Assembly: GCF_900102315.1 (NCBI RefSeq)
Contig: NZ_FNBL01000007.1
Location: forward strand, 164,999 to 228,998
Length of the DNA: 64,000 bases
Reading direction: 5' to 3'
From: Celeribacter baekdonensis
GTDB lineage: Bacteria; Pseudomonadota; Alphaproteobacteria; Rhodobacterales; Rhodobacteraceae
Both the position numbers and the translations under genes were made by a program. The notes below the pieces were generated by a model, which made no database searches, was not told where the DNA came from, and saw nothing but the letters and a program-made list of their open reading frames with translations. Positions 1 through 10,304 of this stretch are shown here, one piece after another; position 1 is the stretch's first letter; each line of letters begins with the position of its first letter.

Positions 1-2
1 TC

Positions 3-350
3 TCCGCCTTTTCTGACGCCGAATTGTTGCGGATGGATTCGAAAGAATATGCCGTCGAAGGCACCAAATTCCGCGTCTCCGTGTTGGAAACCACCGCGCC
101 GAAAATCGTGCTGGACCGCAAGGCCAGCCTGTTGGCCTCCATGATTGATGTCGCCAAGGAAGACGGCGTAGATCATGTGTTGTTGTTCGTGGTCGACATC
201 CTCAATGAGGAAGCCACAATGTTTGTGCAAAACGATGTGGTCAAAACCGTGGCTGAGAAATCATTTGGCGCAACGGTCACCGGCGACTCCGTTGTGTTGC
301 CGGGCATCATGTCCCGCAAAAAACAGATCATTCCGAACCTGAAGCTGTAA
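3..350 (+). CDS. ppaC: Manganese-dependent inorganic pyrophosphatase, C-terminal part (gene cut by window start)
   Basis: The reading frame is already open at base 3 and runs to TAA at 348-350, so only about 115 C-terminal residues are present. They match the DHHA2 domain of family II (Mn/Co-dependent) pyrophosphatases, which hydrolyse cytoplasmic PPi to phosphate. The visible marks are a start of the AELLRMDSKEY type, a central VLLFVVDILNEEA strand-helix, and the SRKKQIIP signature near the C terminus that carries basic substrate-binding residues. The N-terminal DHH metal-binding domain lies outside the window. The in-frame ATG at 36 is internal, not a start. A strong hairpin terminator follows the stop. 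Confidence 0.85.
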   Translation, partial: SAFSDAELLRMDSKEYAVEGTKFRVSVLETTAPKIVLDRKASLLASMIDVAKEDGVDHVLLFVVDILNEEATMFVQNDVVKTVAEKSFGATVTGDSVVLPGIMSRKKQIIPNLKL

Positions 351-366
351 TCTAAGCTATAGTCCA

Positions 367-396
367 AAGGCCCGCCCAATCCGGCGGGCCTTTTTC
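367..396 (+). terminator. Rho-independent terminator after ppaC
   Basis: The arms AAGGCCCGCC and GGCGGGCCTT form a perfect 10-bp GC-rich stem with a 5-base loop, followed by a T-run. It lies 17 bases after the ppaC stop and just before the GNAT gene. Confidence 0.85.
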
Positions 397-412
397 GTTT
401 GAGGAGCCGTTC

Positions 413-892
413 ATGGCGACACGCCCGGATTTCATGCGCGAACTGAAACGCGGCGAAGAAGACGAGGTCTCCGCCCTTTTGACCGCTGCCTTTGGTCAAA
501 AAGACGAGGCCAGACTGGTCGAGGATCTGCGCAAAACCCGCGCGATTGCCGGTGAAATGGTCTTGCCCTCCTCCGAGGGACTTGTCGGCTATGCTGCGCT
601 CTCGACCATGATCTCGCCCAAAGGCTGGCTCTGCCTCGCCCCGGTCGCCATCCGCCCCGACATGCAACGTCACGGTCATGGTCGGCGCCTTGTTGGCATG
701 ATTTCGCAATGGGCGGAGATGAGCGGCAACAGCTTGGTCGTTTTGGGCGATCCGGCGTTTTACACGCGCTGTGGCTTTGCCCCGATCCCGGAGGGTTTCA
801 CCACTCCTTACGCGCTGGACCACACCTTGATCGCAGGCCCGGCAAAGACGAAAACTCCCGCGCTGATCTACCCCAAAGCTTTTGGAGTCTAA
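413..892 (+). CDS. GNAT family N-acetyltransferase (YhbS-like)
   Basis: This 159-residue protein covers one GNAT fold, which transfers acetyl from acetyl-CoA to an amine. The CoA pyrophosphate-binding motif is visible as RPDMQRHGHG at residues 81-90 (Q/RxxGxG/A type), preceded by the beta-4 strand ending in LAPVAI. A YxRCGF motif follows around residue 115, typical of the YhbS-like group. GAGGAG lies just ahead of the ATG. The gene stands alone between the ppaC terminator and the HAD gene. The acceptor substrate cannot be told from sequence. Confidence 0.85.
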   Translation: MATRPDFMRELKRGEEDEVSALLTAAFGQKDEARLVEDLRKTRAIAGEMVLPSSEGLVGYAALSTMISPKGWLCLAPVAIRPDMQRHGHGRRLVGMISQWAEMSGNSLVVLGDPAFYTRCGFAPIPEGFTTPYALDHTLIAGPAKTKTPALIYPKAFGV

Positions 893-988
893 CATGCTGA
901 GGGTCCCGATCAGTCGCGCTTGATGCCGCCCCTCCCCTTTTCGCCCAAATAGCCTATATCAAAGGCGACCCTAAATTCAGAGGCCCCC

Positions 989-1864
989 ATGACCCGCCTG
1001 ATCCAATCGCTCTCCGAAATTTCCACCAATTACGACGCGCTGTTCGTCGATCTGTGGGGCTGTGTCCACAACGGCGTAACCGCCTACCCCGAGGCCTGTG
1101 CCGCCCTGCAAGACTATCGCAAAACCGGCGGCAAGGTGGTGTTGGTGACCAACTCCCCGCGGCCTTGGCGCTCGGTTGCGACCCAAATCAAAGAATTTGG
1201 TGTGCCGGATGACGCCTATGACGCCATTGCCACCTCTGGCGATTCGGCGCGTTTGGCAATGTATCTGGGCGTGGTGGGGCAAAAGGTGCACCACATCGGC
1301 GACATGTTCAAAGACGATTTCATGCAGCCGATGGACATCATTATGGAAGAAGCGCTTGAGATCACCGAAGTGCCGCTGAAAGACGCGGAGGGCATTGTCT
1401 GCTCCGGTCCAGAAGACCCTCTGGCCGATCCCGAAGAGTATCGCGGCACCTTCCTCTACGCCAAGCAAAAGGGCATGAAACTGCTCTGTGCCAACCCTGA
1501 CATTGTTGTGGATCGTGGCGAGGTTCGGGAATGGTGCGCCGGGGCTTTGGCCGCGCTTTATACCGAGATGGGCGGTGAGAGCCTCTATTTCGGCAAACCG
1601 CACCCGCCGATTTATGATCTGGCCCGGCGTCGCCTGTCGCGCCTCGCCGACATCGAGGACGCGCGCATTCTGTGCATTGGCGATGGCATTGGCACCGACG
1701 TGATGGGCGGCATTGGTGAGGGCTTGGACGTGTTGTTCATCACCGGCGGCTTGGCGGCGAAAGAATTCGGCCCCGATCCGGTCAACCCCGATCCAGCGCG
1801 ACTTAAAATGTGGCTCTCCGAGCAAAACCTGGCTCCGACGGCGGCCATTTCCCTTCTACGCTAA
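989..1864 (+). CDS. HAD-superfamily hydrolase, subclass IIA (TIGR01459-like)
   Basis: This 291-residue cytoplasmic protein has HAD IIA architecture, the NagD/PGP-like phosphatase group. Motif I is FVDLWGCVHNG with the nucleophile at Asp21; the usual second Asp is replaced by Trp, as I recall for the alphaproteobacterial TIGR01459 family. Motif II is the VTNSPRPW block near residue 55, and motif IV is CIGDGIGTD near residue 230 with the metal-binding acids. The substrate is unknown. The gene starts about 100 bases after the GNAT stop and ends before a strong hairpin. Confidence 0.85.
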   Translation: MTRLIQSLSEISTNYDALFVDLWGCVHNGVTAYPEACAALQDYRKTGGKVVLVTNSPRPWRSVATQIKEFGVPDDAYDAIATSGDSARLAMYLGVVGQKVHHIGDMFKDDFMQPMDIIMEEALEITEVPLKDAEGIVCSGPEDPLADPEEYRGTFLYAKQKGMKLLCANPDIVVDRGEVREWCAGALAALYTEMGGESLYFGKPHPPIYDLARRRLSRLADIEDARILCIGDGIGTDVMGGIGEGLDVLFITGGLAAKEFGPDPVNPDPARLKMWLSEQNLAPTAAISLLR

Positions 1865-1918
1865 AGCCTTCGATGATGCGGATGCTTTGTATCTGATCAA
1901 ATGCGAGATGCGTTAAAC

Positions 1919-1952
1919 GGCAATGGCACGGCGGATATGCCGCGCCATTGCC
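1919..1952. terminator. Hairpin downstream of the HAD gene
   Basis: GGCAATGGC at 1919-1927 and GCCATTGCC at 1944-1952 are perfect arms, with extra CGGC/GCCG pairing inside. No T-run follows, so this is a likely 3'-end hairpin rather than a classic intrinsic terminator. The AT-rich stretch 1968-2058 beyond it is the probable promoter region of the next gene; no clear -35/-10 pair could be fixed. Confidence 0.5.
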
Positions 1953-2094
1953 AAAGTGCCTCAAATAAGAGACATGTCGTGAGAAATATATTTACGCACA
2001 ACATCACATTTTAGTTTTTTTCTTTCGCGCAATATTGTTTCGCTTATGATTTAGGTCTATGCTGCACTGCAACACAGCGAAGGATTCGGAGATC

Positions 2095-2538
2095 ATGTTG
2101 GACAATATGCCCCGCGGAACCATCTGCATCGAGGACATCGAGATTGGGATGACACGCTCTTTGCGCAAGACCATCACCGATCATGACATCGAGCTGTTTG
2201 GTGAAATTTCGACCGACCGCAACCCCGTGCATTTCGACGATGACTATGCCAACGACACGATTTTCGAAGGCCGCATCGCCCATGGCATGTTGACTGCGGG
2301 TCTCATTTCGGCGGTGATTGGCGAGCAATTGCCCGGCCATGGCACCATCTACATGGGCCAGACTTTGAAATTCCTCGCCCCCGTGCGCCCCGGCGACACT
2401 GTGTTGGCCGAAGTGACCGTGACCGACATCATCCATGCAAAACGCCGGGTTGCTCTTGAATGTCGCTGTACCGTAGGCGATACCGTAGTCTTGAAAGGCG
2501 AGGCTATGGTGCTTGCGCCGAGCCGCAAATTCGACTGA
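2095..2538 (+). CDS. MaoC-like (R)-specific enoyl-CoA hydratase
   Basis: This 147-residue single hot-dog-fold protein is of the MaoC/PhaJ type, which hydrates trans-2-enoyl-CoA to (R)-3-hydroxyacyl-CoA. The hydratase-2 motif is clear: DRNPVHFD with the catalytic Asp and His (about residues 41 and 46), then FEGRIAHGML. The ATG at 2095 was chosen because AAGGA lies about 10 bases upstream; the open frame extends to 2059 without a better site. The actual acyl-CoA substrate is unknown. It could serve fatty-acid or polyhydroxyalkanoate metabolism. Confidence 0.8.
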   Translation: MLDNMPRGTICIEDIEIGMTRSLRKTITDHDIELFGEISTDRNPVHFDDDYANDTIFEGRIAHGMLTAGLISAVIGEQLPGHGTIYMGQTLKFLAPVRPGDTVLAEVTVTDIIHAKRRVALECRCTVGDTVVLKGEAMVLAPSRKFD

Positions 2539-2565
2539 CGCGGGGGGCTCCCCGCGAGGAGCCCC

Positions 2566-3492
2566 ATGCAGATTCACACGCACTGGACCGACATTCCTGA
2601 CGAGGCCAAAGGCTGTTCTGCCGCCATTGGCAATTTTGATGGTGTACACCTTGGTCACCGCCGTGTCATCGACCTCGCGCGCCAACATGGCCCGCTGGGT
2701 CTTGTCACCTTTGAACCCCATCCGCGTGAATATTTCGCCCCTGGTGCCCCGCCCTTTCGCCTGATGAATGCCGAGGCCAAAGCCAATCGGCTGGCGAAAC
2801 TGGGGGTTGAGCAGTTGTTTCAACTGCCGTTTGACGCCGACATGGCGGCGATGACCCCAGACCAATTTGCCCGCAGCGTGATCAAAGACGGGCTTGGCCT
2901 GACGCATGTCGTGGTCGGGGCCGATTTTTGCTTTGGCACCAAACGGGCCGGCACTGTCGAGGACCTCAAACGGTTTGGCGAGGACATGGGGTTTGGCGTC
3001 ACCGTGGCCGAGCTTTTGGAAACCGATGGTGGTGTGTCGTCCTCCTCGGCGATCCGCGTGGCTTTAGCCGAAGGCCGCCCGCAAGATGCCGCCAATATGC
3101 TGGGCCACTGGCACCGCATCGAGGGTATGGTCGGCCATGGCGACAAACGCGGTCGCGACCTTGGCTTTCCGACGGCCAACATGTCCATCGCCGGACTGCA
3201 CGCGCCAAAATTTGGCGTCTACGCCGTGCTGGTCGATGTCCTCACCGGCCCGAACAAAGGCAATTACCAAGGTGCCGCCTCCTTGGGCGTCAAGCCGACC
3301 TTTGGTGCCAACCTGCCGTGCCTTGAGACTTTCGTGTTTGATTTTGAAGGCAATCTTTACGACGAACATCTCTCCGTCGCCTTTGTGGAGTACCTGCGGC
3401 CCGAATTGGTGTTCACCGACCTGAACGCCTTGATCACGCAGATGAATGCCGATTGCGAGTGCGCGCGTCAGATCCTTGGCGCTCTGGAATGA
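2566..3492 (+). CDS. ribF: Bifunctional riboflavin kinase / FAD synthetase
   Basis: This 308-residue enzyme converts riboflavin to FMN (kinase) and FMN to FAD (adenylyltransferase). The N-terminal nucleotidyltransferase half carries IGNFDGVHLGHR near residues 21-32 (the HxGH-type motif) and SSSSAIR near residue 155. The C-terminal flavokinase half begins with GxVxHGDKRGRDLGFPTAN near residue 190, the GxTxN ATP/Mg site. Length and domain order are normal for bacterial RibF. Its stop overlaps the start of the next gene by ATGA, so the two are probably co-translated. Confidence 0.95.
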   Translation: MQIHTHWTDIPDEAKGCSAAIGNFDGVHLGHRRVIDLARQHGPLGLVTFEPHPREYFAPGAPPFRLMNAEAKANRLAKLGVEQLFQLPFDADMAAMTPDQFARSVIKDGLGLTHVVVGADFCFGTKRAGTVEDLKRFGEDMGFGVTVAELLETDGGVSSSSAIRVALAEGRPQDAANMLGHWHRIEGMVGHGDKRGRDLGFPTANMSIAGLHAPKFGVYAVLVDVLTGPNKGNYQGAASLGVKPTFGANLPCLETFVFDFEGNLYDEHLSVAFVEYLRPELVFTDLNALITQMNADCECARQILGALE

Positions 3493-3938
3493 GCACGCGC
3501 CCCCGGTTCTGGGAAACCGTCCCGCTCAAAAAGATGACGCCCGAGGAATGGGAAGCGCTGTGTGATGGCTGCGGCAAATGTTGCCTCAACAAGATCGAGG
3601 ATGCGGACACAGGCGAGGTGTTTTTGACCCGTGTCGCCTGTCGCCTTTTGGACGATCAGTCCTGCCAATGCGCCCAATATCAGATCCGTAAAAACCTTGT
3701 GCCTGAGTGCATTCAACTCAGCCCCGAGACCATCGAAACCCACGCCTATTGGATGCCCGTCACCTGCGCCTATCGCCTGTTGTGGCAGGGGCGCGAGCTG
3801 CCCGACTGGCACCCGCTGTTGACCGGAGATCCCGAAAGTGTTCATGCTGCCGGCGTCTCTGTGCGCGGACGCACCGTCCCGGAATTCGAGGTCGATGAGG
3901 ACGAGTGGGAAGACTATATCATTGAGGAACCGAGCTGA
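3489..3938 (+). CDS. YcgN family cysteine-cluster protein (UPF0260)
   Basis: This 149-residue protein matches the YcgN/UPF0260 family. An N-terminal cysteine cluster CDGCGKCC (Cys25, 28, 31, 32) and a later CQCAQY and CIQL pattern suggest metal or Fe-S binding; the function is unknown. The start was placed at the ATG overlapping the ribF stop, because residues coded upstream (from 3453) overlap ribF and do not look conserved. The stop overlaps the next gene's ATG (TGATG). Confidence 0.85.
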   Translation: MSTRPRFWETVPLKKMTPEEWEALCDGCGKCCLNKIEDADTGEVFLTRVACRLLDDQSCQCAQYQIRKNLVPECIQLSPETIETHAYWMPVTCAYRLLWQGRELPDWHPLLTGDPESVHAAGVSVRGRTVPEFEVDEDEWEDYIIEEPS

Positions 3939-4972
3939 TGTTTTTTGGGTCTGACAACACCTCCGGCGTGCATCCGAAACTGATGGAAGCGCTGGCCAAA
4001 GCCAATGACGGCTACGCCGCCCCCTATGGCACGGATCGCTGGACGGCGGAATTGACCGAGCGGTTGCGTGACCTGTTTCAGGCCCCGGACGCTTTGGTCT
4101 ATCCGATGACTTCGGGCACCGGCACCAATGCGGCAATCCTGGCGGCGATGACCCCGCCTTGGGGCATCATCTATTGCCACAAAACCGCGCATATCGAGGT
4201 GGATGAACGCAACTCTGTGCCATTTTATTCCGGCGGGGCGAAACTCAAACCCTTGCCCGGCACGGCCAGCCGCCTCGCGCCCGAGGCTTTGCGCATCGAA
4301 ATTCTCGCTGACACCGACAAAGATGACATTCACGCCAGCCCACCTGCCGCCGTCTCCGTGACCAACCTGACCGAATTTGGCGAGCTTTATAGCCCCGCGG
4401 ACATCGCCGCGATCGCAGATGCGGCGGAGTTGCCGCTGCACTTAGATGGCGCGCGGTTTGCCAATGCGCTGGCGGCCTCGAAAGCCTCCCCATGGGAAAT
4501 GACCCGCGAACTCGCAAGCCTCTCCTTGGGCGCGACCAAAACCGGCGCGATGGCGGCGGAGGCGGCGATCCTGTTTGATCCCTCGTTCAAAAATACCTTT
4601 GAAAGCAACCGGATGCGCGGTGGGCACAACCTGTCAAAAGCGCGCTACGTTTCGGCGCAACTGCTCGCATGGCTGGAGGATGATCTTTGGCTGGAGCTGG
4701 CAACCCAGGCCAATGCCATGGGCGCGCGATTGGCCGCCGGGATCACCGAGATCGGCGGCGATTTGGCCTATGAGGTAGCGGGCAATATGGTGTTTGCCCG
4801 CCTGCCCCGTGCCCAACACGCCAAAGCAAAGGCGCGCGGCGCGGTCTATAACCTTTGGGGCCCACAGCCTATGACAGGCGACCCGGATCAGCCGATGCTC
4901 GCGCGCTTTGTTGCAAGCTGGTCAACGACAGAGGCCGATGTGGATGCGCTTTTGGCGGCGTTTGCCGACTAA
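3938..4972 (+). CDS. ltaE: Low-specificity L-threonine aldolase (PLP enzyme)
   Basis: This 344-residue fold-type I PLP enzyme splits L-threonine or allo-threonine into glycine and acetaldehyde. It starts with FGSDNTSGVHPK, carries the PLP-phosphate/aspartate region LHLDGARFAN (Asp170) and the Schiff-base lysine in SLGATKTGAMAAEA (Lys201). It is translationally coupled to the YcgN-like gene by a TGATG overlap, making ribF-ycgN-ltaE an apparent operon. It converges with the next gene, overlapping its stop by three bases. Confidence 0.9.
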   Translation: MFFGSDNTSGVHPKLMEALAKANDGYAAPYGTDRWTAELTERLRDLFQAPDALVYPMTSGTGTNAAILAAMTPPWGIIYCHKTAHIEVDERNSVPFYSGGAKLKPLPGTASRLAPEALRIEILADTDKDDIHASPPAAVSVTNLTEFGELYSPADIAAIADAAELPLHLDGARFANALAASKASPWEMTRELASLSLGATKTGAMAAEAAILFDPSFKNTFESNRMRGGHNLSKARYVSAQLLAWLEDDLWLELATQANAMGARLAAGITEIGGDLAYEVAGNMVFARLPRAQHAKAKARGAVYNLWGPQPMTGDPDQPMLARFVASWSTTEADVDALLAAFAD

Positions 4973-5568
4973 AGCGTCGCCAAATAGGCGTCCAGATCGT
5001 CCAACCGATCCTGCCCCCAAAACCGCTCATCCGTGTCGGTCACGATATAAAATGGCGACCCAAACACCCCGGTCAAAAGCGCATCCTCAAGGTTGCGCGC
5101 ATAGACCTCTGCGCCCTTCAACATTCCGGTCATCGACAACATCGGATCAAAGCCAGAGGCCTCGAGCGCCTCAGTGATCACCGCGTCATCCGCGATATTT
5201 TTGTCCTCTTCCCAAACCGCGGTCAACAGGCGCTGCACCAATCCGTCGAGATCACCGCCCCCCGCCTCTTGCGCCGCGAGCACCGCATAGGAGGCAGGCG
5301 CAACGTTGGTCGGCCAGAATGCCGGCTCAAACTTCATTGGCTTGTCCAATTTGGCGGCAAAGCGTTTAAGTTCCTGCATCCGGTACAGTTTGCGCCCCTC
5401 GGCGCGCTGCGCCGGACGTGGCGCGCCAGTGCGGTCAAACAAGGTGAGAATGTCGAACGGTTTGTAGCGGACAGTCGCGCCGTGATCCGCCGCGATTTGG
5501 GCAAACCGGTCGCCCGCGAGATAGGTGAAGGACGACAAGAGCGAAAAATAGTAATCAATATGGGCCAT
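4969..5568 (-). CDS. 2-hydroxychromene-2-carboxylate isomerase family protein (DsbA-like fold)
   Basis: This 199-residue protein has the thioredoxin/kappa-class GST fold of HCCA isomerases. It begins AHIDYYFSLLSSFTYL, has the central KPFDI segment, and ends with TGVFGSPFYIV and FWGQDRLDDL, the usual C-terminal signature. HCCA isomerase acts in naphthalene breakdown, but there are no aromatic-degradation genes here, so the role is more likely glutathione-linked and general. The ATG at 5568 fits the family N terminus; the longer open frame to 5910 is non-homologous and runs into the prs gene. Confidence 0.8.
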   Translation of the reverse strand: MAHIDYYFSLLSSFTYLAGDRFAQIAADHGATVRYKPFDILTLFDRTGAPRPAQRAEGRKLYRMQELKRFAAKLDKPMKFEPAFWPTNVAPASYAVLAAQEAGGGDLDGLVQRLLTAVWEEDKNIADDAVITEALEASGFDPMLSMTGMLKGAEVYARNLEDALLTGVFGSPFYIVTDTDERFWGQDRLDDLDAYLATL

Positions 5569-5776
5569 TTGGTCCCTCCCGGTGGATGCGCTTTGACAGG
5601 ACGTTACTGCGCGCGGGCATGACGGGAAACCGGTTTCACCGCAAAATGACGAGAAAGACACAGATCGCACAGCGCACCTTACCTCTGACATAGACGATGC
5701 GCGGTCTGAGTGGTAAGCGGTGGGCACGTTACGATTCCGTGACAGATCTGGCCAAATCACCTCGGGAAATGCGCTC

Positions 5777-6793
5777 ATGCCCTCCACACACGAACCGAAA
5801 ATCATTTCAGGAAATGCCAACCGCACGCTTGGCAACGCCATCGCTCGGCGCTTGTCGATGCACCGGGGCATGTCCATCGACCTGTGCGATGCGCGTGTGG
5901 AACGGTTCAATGACGGCGAGATTTTCGTCGAGGTCTATGAAAACGTGCGCGGCGAGGACATGTTTATCGTTCAGCCGACGTCGAACCCGGCCAATGACAA
6001 CCTGATGGAATTGCTGATCATCACCGACGCACTGCGCCGTTCCAGCGCGGGTCGGATCACCGCCGTGATCCCCTATTTCGGCTACGCCCGTCAGGACCGC
6101 CGCACCAAAGCCCGCACGCCGATCACCGCCAAACTTGTCGCCAATATGTTGGTCGAAGCGGGGATTGAGCGGGTGCTGACGATGGATCTGCACGCGACCC
6201 AGATTCAGGGCTTTTTCGATATTCCGGTGGACAACCTTTACGCCTCGCCGGTGTTCGCCCTCGACATCAAACATAATTTCAAAGAGGGCCTGGAAGACAT
6301 CATGATCGTGTCCCCCGACGTTGGTGGTGTGGCCCGCGCCCGCGAATTGGCGAAACGCATCGAAGCGCCGCTGTCCATCGTCGACAAACGCCGCGAAAAG
6401 GCCGGTGAAGTGGCCGAAATGACCGTCATCGGCAATGTCGCTGGCAAAAAATGTATCATCGTCGACGACCTTGTCGACACCGCAGGGACACTGTGTAAAG
6501 CGGCGGAACTATTGATGGAACATGGTGCCGCTGAGGTGCATGCCTATATTTCCCACGGCGTTCTCTCCGGCCCAGCCGTTGAGCGCGTGACCAATTCCAA
6601 ACTCTCTTCACTGGTCATCACCGACTCGATTGAGGCCTCGGATACGGCGAAAGCCTGTAAAAACATCCGCATCGTGCCGACCGCGCCGCTGTTTGCACAG
6701 GCGATCATCAACACGTGGAACGGCACCTCTGTGTCCAGCTTGTTTGAAGACAAGACGCTGGTGCCGCTTTATGAGGGTGTCTATCACCCCTAA
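5777..6793 (+). CDS. prs: Ribose-phosphate pyrophosphokinase
   Basis: This 338-residue enzyme makes PRPP from ribose 5-phosphate and ATP for purine, pyrimidine, histidine and tryptophan synthesis. Typical marks are [14 protein letters not shown] at the N terminus, [14 protein letters not shown] near residue 100 (ATP loop), MDLHA, and the PRPP-binding motif [11 protein letters not shown] near residue 230. The ATG at 5777 fits the family start; an open frame from 5720 adds non-conserved residues. The TAA stop overlaps a copy of the dispersed GCGTTTCG repeat, followed by a terminator. Confidence 0.95.
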   Translation: MPSTHEPKIISGNANRTLGNAIARRLSMHRGMSIDLCDARVERFNDGEIFVEVYENVRGEDMFIVQPTSNPANDNLMELLIITDALRRSSAGRITAVIPYFGYARQDRRTKARTPITAKLVANMLVEAGIERVLTMDLHATQIQGFFDIPVDNLYASPVFALDIKHNFKEGLEDIMIVSPDVGGVARARELAKRIEAPLSIVDKRREKAGEVAEMTVIGNVAGKKCIIVDDLVDTAGTLCKAAELLMEHGAAEVHAYISHGVLSGPAVERVTNSKLSSLVITDSIEASDTAKACKNIRIVPTAPLFAQAIINTWNGTSVSSLFEDKTLVPLYEGVYHP

Positions 6794-6809
6794 AGCGTTT
6801 CGGATTTAA
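6792..6809 (+). repeat. Dispersed GCGTTTCG repeat, single arm
   Basis: AAAGCGTTTCGGATTTAA differs by one base from the arm at 15702-15719 after gloB, and shares its core with the inverted repeat at 7909-7952. Like them it lies immediately after a stop codon. Confidence 0.5.
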
Positions 6810-6831
6810 CGATCTGATAGTGAGACAAACG

Positions 6832-6863
6832 AAAGGCGCGATGGGACCTCCACGCGCCTTTTT
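6832..6863 (+). terminator. Rho-independent terminator after prs
   Basis: AAAGGCGCG and CGCGCCTTT form a perfect stem around a 12-base loop, followed by further T residues. It separates prs from the convergent lectin-domain gene. Confidence 0.75.
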
Positions 6864-6878
6864 CATGTCAGCCGTGGC

Positions 6879-7229
6879 TCAATAGAGGTTCCAGTCATCC
6901 TCATGACGCACCGGGCCGATGGCCATCCAATCGGCGCGCACGCGGGCAATCTTTGTGTCACCCCAGGTGCGGAAGACAATCACAAACCCGTCCTCGGAGA
7001 CCATTTCGGCTGTTATATCAACGCGGTGGTTGGTGGTTTGATCAATGTCGAGCATCGACAGGCTGACCTGAACCATGGGGTTCTGACTAAACGCCTCGTC
7101 AAATTCGACGACACGCCGCAGCTCGCGCGGGCCTGTGCCCGTCCACATCGCTCCGCCGTCCTGAAAATCCGAAAAAAGCAGGATGGAACCCTGTTCTATT
7201 CCAATTTGATGACTATCAATTCGTAACAT
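6879..7229 (-). CDS. H-type lectin domain protein
   Basis: This 116-residue protein matches the H-type lectin domain (PF09458), a six-stranded sandwich that binds GalNAc/galactose in snail and Dictyostelium lectins. Visible signatures are an N-terminal G..LF.DF..GG.MWTG.G segment, then FDEAFSQNPMVQVSLSMLD, TNHRVDI, FVIVFRTWGDTKI and DWMAIG. No signal peptide is seen, which is unusual if it acts on outside glycans; it may be cytoplasmic or leave by another route. It sits alone between prs and atpC. Confidence 0.75.
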   Translation of the reverse strand: MLRIDSHQIGIEQGSILLFSDFQDGGAMWTGTGPRELRRVVEFDEAFSQNPMVQVSLSMLDIDQTTNHRVDITAEMVSEDGFVIVFRTWGDTKIARVRADWMAIGPVRHEDDWNLY

Positions 7230-7365
7230 TTGGTCTTTTGATCTCTGTCCCCGATTCAGATTGCCCTAAAAGGTATCCAAAAGGGAAGCGGAAAAGGGCG
7301 AGCCAGGTCAATCGAATGCGCACTCTGGTTGCACTCAACGGACGCGCACCTGACATCAGGCATAG

Positions 7366-7399
7366 AAAAAGCCCCACAGCGCGAACTGCGGGGCTTTTC
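7366..7399 (-). terminator. Terminator of the atpHAGDC operon
   Basis: Reading the minus strand, AAAAGCCCC-x-CAG pairs with CTG-x-GGGGCTTTT and ends in a T-run. It lies about 20 bases beyond the atpC stop. Confidence 0.75.
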
Positions 7400-7418
7400 A
7401 AACCTGTGTCACAGCCAA

Positions 7419-7829
7419 TCAGAGATTGGTGTGGAACCCAAGATCCTCGGCGATATGAACCAGATCAGCGAGGAATTTTTGGGTCATGTGATGTTCGTCG
7501 GGATGCGCTTCTTCGTGGGCTTTGGTGGCCTGCTTGAGAAGATCGGTGACGACCTCTTGGGACATTTCGCCCCGCGGCAGGGCCAGTTCGGCCAAAACAG
7601 AGATCGTGTCGGCGGACAGCTCGGCAAAGCCCCCCGTCACGACATATTGCTCCTCAACACCTGGACCGGTCGCGGTCAAAAGACCGGGACGCAGCGACAA
7701 GATGGTCGGCTCATGACCGGCCATCGCGGTGAGGTCACCATCGGCCCCCGGAATCTGCACCTGCTCCACGAGAACGGAGGTCAATTTCCGCTCAGGAGAG
7801 ACGAGATCAAATTGGACATTAGCAGCCAT
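7419..7829 (-). CDS. atpC: ATP synthase F1 subunit epsilon
   Basis: This 136-residue protein is the epsilon subunit of the F1 rotor, which contacts gamma and the c-ring and regulates ATPase activity. The N-terminal beta-sandwich is recognisable from FDLVSPER and ADGDLTAMAGHEPTI, and a helical C terminus follows. It is the last gene of atpHAGDC, set apart from atpD by 135 bases that hold a long inverted repeat, so its expression may be partly uncoupled from the upstream genes. Confidence 0.95.
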   Translation of the reverse strand: MAANVQFDLVSPERKLTSVLVEQVQIPGADGDLTAMAGHEPTILSLRPGLLTATGPGVEEQYVVTGGFAELSADTISVLAELALPRGEMSQEVVTDLLKQATKAHEEAHPDEHHMTQKFLADLVHIAEDLGFHTNL

Positions 7830-7908
7830 GAATGGCCTCCTTCAAATGGTTTTCCCGGCATGTCGCTCACAATACTGGGGAAAACCTGTGCCCGATATTG
7901 ATGTCGCG

Positions 7909-7952
7909 AGCGTTTCGAGATCAATCCCAGAGGGTCTGTATCTCGAAACGCT
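7909..7952. repeat. Inverted repeat (GCGTTTCG type) between atpD and atpC
   Basis: AGCGTTTCGAGAT (7909-7921) and ATCTCGAAACGCT (7940-7952) are perfect 13-bp arms around an 18-base loop. The core matches repeats after prs and gloB. It lies between two genes of one operon, where it could act as an RNA-processing or mRNA-stability hairpin. Confidence 0.8.
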
Positions 7953-7964
7953 TAGGGTGAACGA

Positions 7965-10281
<2,317 letters not shown>

Positions 10282-10304
10282 CTAGCTGTCCTTAATCCTC
10301 GGGA

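Noticed and set aside
4969..5568. Aromatic (naphthalene) degradation locus from the HCCA-isomerase-like gene
   Set aside because: No dioxygenase, aldolase or other aromatic gene is adjacent; the family also occurs alone in many genomes.
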